A DNA stretch of 59,523 nucleotides from JBBQAA01 sp038276395 (lineage in GTDB: Bacteria; Actinomycetota; Thermoleophilia; Solirubrobacterales; Solirubrobacteraceae). Under the pieces are notes generated by a model. The model had not been told where the DNA came from. It did not search any database and was given only the letters and a program-made list of their open reading frames with translations. Shown here in pieces: positions 34,095 to 40,394 of this stretch (positions are counted from its first letter, which is position 1; each line of letters starts with the position of its first letter). The DNA lies in assembly GCA_038276395.1 (NCBI GenBank), contig JBBQAA010000066.1, positions 1-59,523 on the forward strand. Reading direction: 5' to 3'. Both the position numbers and the translations under genes were made by a program.

Positions 34095-34454
34095 TTACCG
34101 CGCTGTATCCGCCGTGTGAAGAAAATGTGAACGCTCGGGCTGGAAGCGGTAGCCGAACCCCACGTGGGTGTGGATGCACGTGTGGTCGGGGAGCGTCTCG
34201 GCGAGCTTCACGCGCAGCTTGCGGATGTAGACGTCGACCGAGCGGTCGCCGGGCCGCAGCGGCGATCCCCACACCGAGCGGTAGAGCTCGTCCCGGGTGA
34301 CGATCCGCCCCGCGCGCGCCGCCAGCACGCACAGCAGGCGGAACTCCTGCACCGAGAGGGTGAGCGGACGGTCCTTGACGAGGACGAGGAGCTCGTCCGG
34401 CCGGACCTCGACCGGACCGGCGACCACCGTCTGCGAGGGCGAGCTGGCCTCCAT
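34095..34454 (-). CDS. Receiver-less PhoB-like winged-helix regulator
   Basis: A 119-residue protein that is nearly only an OmpR/PhoB effector domain: VRPDELLVLVKDRPLTLSVQ, EFRLLCVLAARAGRIVTRDE, LYRSVWGSPLRPGDRSVDVY, IRKLRVKLAE and CIHTHVGFGYRFQPE. No receiver domain precedes it: the upstream in-frame stretch to 34628 is Pro/Glu/Ser-rich and unlike a receiver. I start at ATG 34454 because a PHO-type repeat lies 35 bp upstream at 34489-34505. It precedes pstS on the same strand, and the pstS PHO box lies in its last codons. It probably binds the same boxes but cannot be controlled by phosphorylation; this is inference. Confidence 0.82.
   Translation of the reverse strand: MEASSPSQTVVAGPVEVRPDELLVLVKDRPLTLSVQEFRLLCVLAARAGRIVTRDELYRSVWGSPLRPGDRSVDVYIRKLRVKLAETLPDHTCIHTHVGFGYRFQPERSHFLHTADTAR
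34116..34132 (-). promoter_or_regulatory. Candidate PHO box for pstSCAB-phoU
   Basis: On the minus strand GTTCAC and CTTCAC repeat with an 11-bp period (GTTCACATTTTCTTCAC), matching the PhoB/PhoP repeat form. It lies within the 3' end of the winged-helix gene and 64-80 bp before the pstS ATG. Confidence 0.7.
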
Positions 34455-34488
34455 GGCGGGGATCGTGTTGGACTTGCGCGGGGCTCGT

Positions 34489-34505
34489 GTGAAACGCCCG
34501 TGAAC
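34489..34505 (-). promoter_or_regulatory. Candidate PHO box for the winged-helix regulator
   Basis: On the minus strand GTTCACGGGCGTTTCAC holds GTTCAC and TTTCAC exactly 11 bp apart. It lies 35 bp before ATG 34454, implying that the regulator is itself phosphate-controlled. Confidence 0.65.
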
Positions 34506-34662
34506 AATGCGCGGTCGGTCCTGCGCGGAGGGCTCCGGGCTCTGAGGGAGGGGTTCGGAGACCGAGCCAGCCAACGAGACCTCCGGTCCCCCTCCTTCGC
34601 CAGCCTCGGGCCCTGGGTCAGCGGGCACCGGCTCCTCTTCTTCTCTACGCTCGTCAAACGCG

Positions 34663-35571
34663 ATGAGCTACCGCCTGGATCTCGAGGAGCCGGTCCCGGC
34701 CGCGCTGCGCGAGGCGGCCGCCGCTGAGCTCGCCGACGCCGCCGCGCTGCTCGAGGGAGGGGAGGCCGCCGAGGCCGCGGTCCACGCCGCGCGCAAGGAC
34801 CTGAAGAAGGCGCGCTCGCTGCTCCGGCTCGCCCGCCCCCGCATGCCCGGCAGGGCCTACCGGCGCGAGAACCGGCGGCTGCGGGACACCGCGCGCGCGA
34901 TCGCCGGCGTGCGTGACGCGGACGTCATGGTCGCCACGGTCGATGACCTCGCCGAGCGCTTTGCCGGGCAGCTCCCCGAGGGCACGTTCGCGGCGCTCCG
35001 CGCCGAGCTGGCGATCGCCGCGGCCGAGGCCCGCACGGGGCGGGAGCAGGCGGAGCCCGGGGCGGCGGCCGCCGAGCTGCGCGACGCCGTGGAGCGGGCC
35101 CGGGCCTGGCCGCTCGAGGATTGCGACGAGGACACCCTCGTCGCCGGCATCACCCTCGCCTACGCGAGCGGGCGCCGCGACCTCCGGGCCGCCGAGCGCG
35201 ATCCCTCGGCCGAGCACCTACACGAGTGGCGCAAGCGCGTCAAGGACCTCTGGCACCACCTGAGGCTGCTGCGCGACCTTCACCCCGAGGTCCTCCCGGC
35301 CGAGGCGGAGGCCGCCCACAGGCTGTCCGACCTGCTCGGCGACGACCACGATCTCGCCGAGCTGTGCCGCGTGCTGGCTGAGAAGGACGGCCCGGCGGCG
35401 AGCGTCCCCGACGACCTGGCACCGCTCGCCGAGCTCGCCGCCGAGCGCCAGGAGGCGCTTCGCTCTGCCGCCTTCGCGCTCGGGCACCGGATCTACGCCG
35501 AGCCGGCCAAGTCGTTCTCCCGCCGGTTCCGCGCGCTGACCCGGGCCCGCCGGGTCGGCACGCCCGCGTGA
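34663..35571 (+). CDS. CHAD-domain protein
   Basis: A 302-residue all-helical CHAD protein without an attached CYTH domain. Conserved His/Arg/Lys-rich helices are visible: VHAARKDLKKARSLLRLARP, RRENRRLRDTARAIAGVRDADV, HLHEWRKRVKDLWHHLRLL and LSDLLGDDHDLAELC. These basic faces bind polyphosphate in the family. Its location next to the pst regulator and a few genes from ppk1 and ppx fits a polyP-granule role. The following gene overlaps by GTGA. Confidence 0.9.
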   Translation: MSYRLDLEEPVPAALREAAAAELADAAALLEGGEAAEAAVHAARKDLKKARSLLRLARPRMPGRAYRRENRRLRDTARAIAGVRDADVMVATVDDLAERFAGQLPEGTFAALRAELAIAAAEARTGREQAEPGAAAAELRDAVERARAWPLEDCDEDTLVAGITLAYASGRRDLRAAERDPSAEHLHEWRKRVKDLWHHLRLLRDLHPEVLPAEAEAAHRLSDLLGDDHDLAELCRVLAEKDGPAASVPDDLAPLAELAAERQEALRSAAFALGHRIYAEPAKSFSRRFRALTRARRVGTPA

Positions 35572-36143
35572 TCGGGGTCGCCGGCGCCGAGCGCGCGAGC
35601 GGCCGGGCGGTGGCCGCAGCCCTCGCCGCCGCCGGGCACGAGGTCGGGCGGCCCGGGCCGGACTGCTCGGTCCTCGTCGATGCGGCGACCGCGCCCGAGA
35701 CGTTCACAGACCAGGTGCGGGAGGACGTCCTGCCCGCGTTGCTCGGCCTCGCCGAGGAGAGCGGCGCGCGCGTCGTGCTGCTGTCCTCCGCGCTCGTCTA
35801 CGCCGACGGCGGGGAGGAGTGGGTGGAGGCGTCGGACCCCGTGGTCGATCCCGCGTCCGCTCACCGGGCCCTGCCGGAGCTCGAGGTCGCGCTGTTCGGC
35901 TCGGGCGCGCGGTTCCTCGTGCTGCGGATGGGGGTCCTCGGCGACGGCGCGCCGGAGCCGGGCGAGGCGTGGATCCCCGTGCTCGACCCCGGGGACCTCG
36001 GCGGCTGGGTCGCCGCCGCCGTGGCCCGCGACCTGAGCGGCGTCTACGACGCGGTCTCGCGCTGCGTGCGCGGGCGTGCGGATCGATCGCGGCGCGTGTC
36101 CGGGGCGGCGCTCGTGTCGATCACGGGGGTCGCGCCGGCGTAG
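35568..36143 (+). CDS. Short NAD-binding, epimerase-like protein
   Basis: A 191-residue Rossmann-type protein. It starts IGVAGAERASGRAVAAALAAAGHEV, similar to the dinucleotide loop of atypical SDR/epimerases, and has VVLLSSALVYADGGEEWVEA, where epimerases have a Ser and then YxxxK. Here the Tyr-Lys pair is not evident and the protein is about 100 residues shorter than typical epimerases. A C-terminal segment (WIPVLDPGDLGGWVAAAV) matches the D-D/V-A region of that family. Probably a reduced or non-catalytic member. Coupled to the CHAD gene by GTGA. The 132 bp that follow show no feature. Confidence 0.6.
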   Translation: MIGVAGAERASGRAVAAALAAAGHEVGRPGPDCSVLVDAATAPETFTDQVREDVLPALLGLAEESGARVVLLSSALVYADGGEEWVEASDPVVDPASAHRALPELEVALFGSGARFLVLRMGVLGDGAPEPGEAWIPVLDPGDLGGWVAAAVARDLSGVYDAVSRCVRGRADRSRRVSGAALVSITGVAPA

Positions 36144-36275
36144 GCGGGCTGGTCGTGGGGTGCGAGCGGGCGGCCGAGCCCGCGTCTCCGCACTTGAGGG
36201 CGCCAGAGGACCACAACTGCAGAGAACGCCCGTCCGGCGCGTGACGGAGCGCGCTCCGCCGCCCGCCGCGTCTGT

Positions 36276-38171
36276 CTACGCGACGAGCGCCTCGTAGCGC
36301 GCGTAGAGCTCCTCCACGGCGCGCCGGGCCGTGGCGTGGCGCTCGCTCGCGCGCGCCGAGCTCGACGGGCTGGCCCACGCCGACGGGTCGGCGAGCTCCT
36401 GCTCGAGCGCGGCGAGCGCAGCCTCGGCCCGCTCGATCTCCGCCTCGAGGTCGCGGCGGCGGCGCTGCTCGTTCTTCGAAACCGCGCCGTTCTGCGGCTT
36501 CGCGCCGTTGCTCTGACCGCCGCGCGGGGCCTTGGCCGCTCGCGCGGCCGCGGGCGTCGGCGCCGCCTTCCGCTCCTCGCGCACGCGCGCGAACTCCGCC
36601 CAGCCGCCGGAGTAGGAGCGCAGGCGGCCGTCCTCGTAGGCCACCGTCCGCGTGCCGACGGCATCGAGCAGCGCGCGATCGTGGGAGACGAGCAGGACCG
36701 AGCCCTGGAAGGCGGTGAGCGCGTCCTCGAGCGCCTCGCGGGACTCGAGGTCGAGGTGGTTCGTCGGCTCGTCGAGGACGAGGACGTTCGCGCCGGAGGC
36801 CACGAGGATCGCCAGCGAGAGCCGCCGGCGTTCCCCGCCCGAGAGCCCGTCGAGCGGCTTCTCCGCCTCCTCGCCGCTGAACAGGAAACGCCCGAGCAGC
36901 GCCCGCGCCGCGTTCGGGGTGAGCCCCGTGCGCTTGACCGCGGCCTCGAGCACGGTGCGCGCGTCGCCGGCCGACAGCTCCTCGGCGTGCTGGGAGAGGT
37001 AGCCGAGCTTCACGTTGTGCCCCGAGCGGAGCTTTCCGCCGTCGAGCGGACGCCGCCCGGCGAGCGCCTCGATGAGCGTCGTCTTGCCCGCGCCGTTGGG
37101 CCCGACGAGCGAGACGTGCTCGCCGCGCTCGAGCCACAGCTCCCCGTCCTCGAGCAGCGTGCGGCCCGGGACCGTCAGGGTCCCGCCCTCGAGCTCGAAG
37201 ACGACGGCGCCCGAGCGCTCGGGCGCCCTGAACTGGAAGCCGAGGCTCCGCCCGGCCTTCGGGTCCCGCTCCAACCGCTCGATCTTGTCGAGCTTCTTCA
37301 CGCGCGACTGCGCCTGGCGGGCCTTCGTCGCCTTATAGCGGAAGCGCTCGACGAACTTCTCCATCCGGGCGATCTCCGCCTGTTGGCGCTGGATCGCCCG
37401 GCCGAGGGCCAGCTCGCGCTGGGCCTTCTCCCGGCGCCAGGTGTGCCAGGTGCCGGCGAAGAAGCGCCCGCGCCCGGCCTCGAGCTCCAGCACCGAGGTG
37501 CCGACGGCCTCGAGAAACCAGCGGTCATGGGCCACGAGTACGACGGCAGCGTCGAGCGCGGCGAGGTGGGTCTCCAGCCACTCCAGCGACTCGATGTCGA
37601 GATGGTTCGTCGGCTCGTCGAGCAGGAGCAGGTCGGGGTCTCCCGCGAGCGCGCGCGCGAGCGAGCCGCGCGTCAGCTCGCCGCCGGAGAATGTGGCCAG
37701 GGAGCGGTCGAGGTCTCGGTCAGCGAAGCCGAGGCCGTGGAGGGTCGAGAGCGCGCGATCGCGCCACGTGTAGCCCCCGGCGTGCTCGAGCCGCGCCTGG
37801 GCCTCCGCGTAGGCACCGAGGGTCGCCTCGTCGTGATCGCCCGCGGCCATCCGCTCCTCGAGCGCGGCCAGGCGCTCCTCCATGGCCACGAGCTCCTTAG
37901 CCCCCGAGAGGACGTAGTCGCGCAGCGAGAGCTCGCGCTCGCGCGGCGGGCGCTGATCGTGCAGCGCGACCTTCGTGCCCTTCTCGAAGACGATCTCCCC
38001 GCCGTCGATCGACGCCTCCCCGGCGAGCATCCGCAGGAGCGTCGTCTTGCCCGCGCCGTTACGCCCCGCGAGGGTCATGCGATCGCGGCGCTCGAGCTTG
38101 AAGGAGACGCCGCGCAGAAGCGGGTCCCCCGCCATGTCCTTGGCGAGATCAGAGGCGATGACGACGGCCAT
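36276..38171 (-). CDS. ABC-F family ATPase
   Basis: A 631-residue soluble protein with two ABC ATPase domains and no TM helices. First domain: GRNGAGKTTLLRML, FSGGELTRGSLARAL, LLLLDEPTNHLDIESL. Linker (the P-site tRNA interaction motif region) EKFVERFRYKATKARQAQSR. Second domain: GPNGAGKTTLIEAL, LSGGERRRLSLAILV, VLVLDEPTNHLDLESR. A basic Ala/Pro linker and C-terminal coiled coil (DLEAEIERAEAALAALEQEL) resemble Uup. Members act on ribosomes. ATG 38171 follows a TAGCCT box by 6 nt. Confidence 0.92.
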   Translation of the reverse strand: MAVVIASDLAKDMAGDPLLRGVSFKLERRDRMTLAGRNGAGKTTLLRMLAGEASIDGGEIVFEKGTKVALHDQRPPRERELSLRDYVLSGAKELVAMEERLAALEERMAAGDHDEATLGAYAEAQARLEHAGGYTWRDRALSTLHGLGFADRDLDRSLATFSGGELTRGSLARALAGDPDLLLLDEPTNHLDIESLEWLETHLAALDAAVVLVAHDRWFLEAVGTSVLELEAGRGRFFAGTWHTWRREKAQRELALGRAIQRQQAEIARMEKFVERFRYKATKARQAQSRVKKLDKIERLERDPKAGRSLGFQFRAPERSGAVVFELEGGTLTVPGRTLLEDGELWLERGEHVSLVGPNGAGKTTLIEALAGRRPLDGGKLRSGHNVKLGYLSQHAEELSAGDARTVLEAAVKRTGLTPNAARALLGRFLFSGEEAEKPLDGLSGGERRRLSLAILVASGANVLVLDEPTNHLDLESREALEDALTAFQGSVLLVSHDRALLDAVGTRTVAYEDGRLRSYSGGWAEFARVREERKAAPTPAAARAAKAPRGGQSNGAKPQNGAVSKNEQRRRRDLEAEIERAEAALAALEQELADPSAWASPSSSARASERHATARRAVEELYARYEALVA

Positions 38172-38177
38172 CCGCTC

Positions 38178-38183
38178 AGGCTA
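38178..38183 (-). promoter_or_regulatory. Candidate -10 box for the ABC-F gene
   Basis: TAGCCT on the minus strand lies 6 nt before ATG 38171, the leaderless TANNNT arrangement. It falls at the stop codon of the upstream crotonase gene. Confidence 0.4.
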
Positions 38184-38933
38184 GGAAGCGCCGCCGGCCG
38201 CGCCGGAGCCGTCGCGCCGGGGCAGCCCGGCGCCGTGGCGCTGCCAGTAGAGGAGGACGGCGTTCTCGCGCTCGATGCGCTCGGCCGTGCCCTCGCCGCG
38301 GCGGAGCATCCGCTTCATCTGGCGGACGCTCGCCGGCGGGTGGGCGGCGATCTCGGCGGCCAGCGCGAGCGCGGTCTCCTCGGCCTCCTCGGTCACGACG
38401 AGCCGGGTGAGGAGCCCGAGCTCGCCGGCCGCGGCGGCGTCGAGGGTGCGCGCGGTGAGCAGGAGCTCCGTGGCCCGGGCGAACCCGACGAGCGGCACGA
38501 GCCGCGCCGGGCCGACCGGCACGCCGAGCCGGGCGCCGACCCAGCCCGTGCGGAGGTTCTCGCCTCCGACGCGGAGATCCGACCCCGCGGCCAGCTCGGC
38601 GCCCGCTCCGAGCACGTCCCCGACGCAGACGGCGATGGTGGGAACGGGACAACCGTCCCACGCCGCGTAGAGCCGCGTGAAGGCGTCCATGCGGCGCACG
38701 CCGCCCCCGGCGTCGAGCTCCTCGCCTACGTCGGCGCCCGCGCACAGCGCGCGAGTGCTCGTGGTCGAGAGGACGACGACCCGCAGCTCGTCCGCGTCGG
38801 CGAGGTCCGCGAGCTCCGAGAGGCGGCCGAGGAGGGCCTCGATCGTCGCGGTGTCGAGGGCGTTCCGCCGCTCCGGCCGGTCGAGGCGGAGAATCGCGAT
38901 GCCGGGATCGCGGCGCTCGAGAAGGACGGACAC
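38181..38933 (-). CDS. Enoyl-CoA hydratase/isomerase family protein (crotonase fold)
   Basis: A 250-residue crotonase-fold protein from GTG 38933. AILRLDRPERRNALDTATIE and ALCAGADVGEELDAG give the CoA and first oxyanion-hole segments; IAVCVGDVLGAGAELAAGSDL gives the second. At the usual catalytic Glu positions the text reads LRTGWVGARLGVPVGPARLV, without the PE...G pattern, so hydratase activity is doubtful and another crotonase reaction is likely. The tail ends RRDGSGAAGGAS. Confidence 0.82.
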   Translation of the reverse strand: MSVLLERRDPGIAILRLDRPERRNALDTATIEALLGRLSELADLADADELRVVVLSTTSTRALCAGADVGEELDAGGGVRRMDAFTRLYAAWDGCPVPTIAVCVGDVLGAGAELAAGSDLRVGGENLRTGWVGARLGVPVGPARLVPLVGFARATELLLTARTLDAAAAGELGLLTRLVVTEEAEETALALAAEIAAHPPASVRQMKRMLRRGEGTAERIERENAVLLYWQRHGAGLPRRDGSGAAGGAS

Positions 38934-38966
38934 GGCGGCGGAGGGTAGGCGAGCCGGCCGGTGGGA

Positions 38967-38972
38967 TAACCT
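38967..38972 (+). promoter_or_regulatory. Candidate -10 box for the small membrane protein
   Basis: TAACCT lies 9 nt before ATG 38982, between divergent genes, and fits the leaderless TANNNT pattern. Confidence 0.45.
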
Positions 38973-38981
38973 GGGGCCACG

Positions 38982-39251
38982 ATGCGCCGGCACGCCACCG
39001 CCCTCGCCAGCTCCCTGCTCCTCGTGCTCCTGCTCGCGCCCGCCGCGCTCGCCCACGACGGCGGCCAGGGCACCTACGGCCAGATCGACGACAAGGTGAC
39101 GACCAACGCCGGCTTCATCGTCATCGCCTTCTTCCCGCTGTTCATCTTCGTCATGAGCGTGCTCCAGTGGCGTCTCGACAAGCGCAAGCAGTCGCGGCTC
39201 GCCGCGAAGGCCCACCGCGCGAGCGAGGCCGACTGGAGCGGCGGCTGGTAG
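38982..39251 (+). CDS. Small exported membrane protein
   Basis: An 89-residue protein: signal sequence MRRHATALASSLLLVLLLAP ending AALA-HDGG, a short outside segment GQGTYGQIDDKVTTNAGF, one TM helix IVIAFFPLFIFVMSVLQW and a basic cytoplasmic tail DKRKQSRLAAKAHRA. Probably N-out, C-in. No family recognised. A crotonase gene follows after 16 bp on the same strand. Confidence 0.8.
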   Translation: MRRHATALASSLLLVLLLAPAALAHDGGQGTYGQIDDKVTTNAGFIVIAFFPLFIFVMSVLQWRLDKRKQSRLAAKAHRASEADWSGGW

Positions 39252-39267
39252 GACGTCCCGGGCCGCG

Positions 39268-40029
39268 GTGCCCGAGCCGGTCACCTACGCGCGGCACGGC
39301 GCCGCCGCCGTTCTGACGATCGACCGCCCGGAGCGGCGAAACGCCGTCGACGGCCCGACGGCGGAGGCGCTCGCCGCCGGCTTTAGCGCCTTCGTCGCCG
39401 ACGACGAAGCGCGCGTGCTCGTCCTCACCGGCGCCGGGGGGGTCGCCTTCTGCGCCGGCGCCGACCTCAAGGCGCTCGAGACCTTCGGCCCACGCCTCGG
39501 CGACCCCGCCGGACCGCTCGGGTTCACCCGCCTGCTCTCCCCCAAGCCGACGATCGCGGCGATCGACGGCTGGTGCCTCGCCGGCGGGCTCGAGCTCGCC
39601 CTGTGGTGCGACCTGCGGATCGCCTCCCCCGCCTCGCGCCTCGGCTTCCCCGAGCGCCGCTGGGGCGTGGCGCTGATCGACGGCGGCACGCAGCGGCTCC
39701 CCCGCATCGTCGGGCTGGGCCGGGCGATGGACCTCATCCTCACCGGGCGGATCATGGAGGCCGGGGAGGCGCACGATTGGGGGCTCGTCAACGAGCTGAC
39801 CGACGACCCGCTCGCCCGAGCGCTCGAGTACGCGGAGACCCTCGCGGGCTTCCCGCAGGACACCATGCTCGCCGACCGCCGCGCCGCCCACGAGGGCTTC
39901 GGCCTACCGCTCGCAGCGGCGCTCGCCGTCGAGGCGAACTCGGCCGTGCAGACCTACGGGACCGGCCTCGCCGGCGCCGCACGCTTCGCCGGCGGCGAGG
40001 GTCGCGGGGGTGCGGGCGCGGGGGTGTGA
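39268..40029 (+). CDS. Enoyl-CoA hydratase family protein
   Basis: A 253-residue crotonase. AVLTIDRPERRNAVDGPTAE, FCAGADLKALETFG (oxyanion hole 1), AAIDGWCLAGGLELALWCDL (oxyanion hole 2) and RLGFPERRWGVALIDGGTQRL are present. One of the two usual catalytic Glu is in FPERR; the second position reads Ile-Asp. The C-terminus is Gly-rich (GGEGRGGAGAGV). Likely acts on an acyl-CoA; the exact reaction is open. The ATG or GTG start at 39268 follows the membrane protein closely. Confidence 0.85.
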   Translation: MPEPVTYARHGAAAVLTIDRPERRNAVDGPTAEALAAGFSAFVADDEARVLVLTGAGGVAFCAGADLKALETFGPRLGDPAGPLGFTRLLSPKPTIAAIDGWCLAGGLELALWCDLRIASPASRLGFPERRWGVALIDGGTQRLPRIVGLGRAMDLILTGRIMEAGEAHDWGLVNELTDDPLARALEYAETLAGFPQDTMLADRRAAHEGFGLPLAAALAVEANSAVQTYGTGLAGAARFAGGEGRGGAGAGV

Positions 40030-40066
40030 CCCCCCGCCCGCGGAGCCAGAGCCGTCGGAGACCCGC

Positions 40067-40084
40067 GGTAGCAGTTCTGCTACC
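40067..40084. repeat. Perfect 8-bp hairpin
   Basis: GGTAGCAG-TT-CTGCTACC, just upstream of the PIN relic and 38 bp after the crotonase stop. Another GC-rich dyad (GGGGGTGTGACCCCCC) surrounds the crotonase stop. Either may end the upstream transcript; no T tract. Confidence 0.45.
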
Positions 40085-40356
40085 TGGTCGAGGCCGATCC
40101 CGACGAGCGAGCGCGGCGCCTCGCCGTCCTCGGGGAGAGCGAGCGGCGCTTCGACGCGGTCGCGGTCGACGCCCTCATCGCGCGCGAGTACGCGAGCCTG
40201 CGCGCGAGCGCGAGGAGTCGGGGCCTCGAGACACGACGCCGAGCAGTCGGCCTCATCATCGCGGCTACCGCCCGGAGCCTCGGCGTTCCTCTGTTCTCGC
40301 TCGACTCCGACCAGCTCGCCCTCTCCGACCTCCTCGACGTCCGCCGGCCCTCCTGA
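40085..40356 (+). pseudogene. 5'-truncated PIN-domain (VapC-type) toxin relic
   Basis: A single frame ending at 40356 reads LVEADPDERARRLAVLGESE, RRFDAVAVDALIAREYASLR, ETRRRAVGLIIAATARSLGV and PLFSLDSDQLALSDLLDV. This is the C-terminal two thirds of a PIN toxin (the LIAATA segment and final acidic D-x-D-x part are typical), but there is no start codon, no N-terminal LDTS strand and no antitoxin. In LIIAATA the usual preceding Asp is Gly. Third VapC-related locus in the window. The flanking 40030-40394 gap contains otherwise only hairpins and the promoter of the next gene. Confidence 0.65.
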
Positions 40357-40358
40357 GG

Positions 40359-40389
40359 TAGATTCCGCCCCCTGAGACCTCGGGAGGAG
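40359..40389 (+). promoter_or_regulatory. Promoter box and strong ribosome binding site for the double reductase
   Basis: TAGATT (40359-40364) fits a -10 box, and GGGAGGAG (40382-40389) is a strong Shine-Dalgarno 5 nt before ATG 40395. This is one of the few clearly leadered genes here. Confidence 0.5.
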
Positions 40390-40394
40390 CTCGC

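Noticed and set aside
36144..36275. Hidden gene between the epimerase-like and ABC-F genes
   Set aside because: Only 132 bp, no start with a plausible site, no conserved text in any frame.
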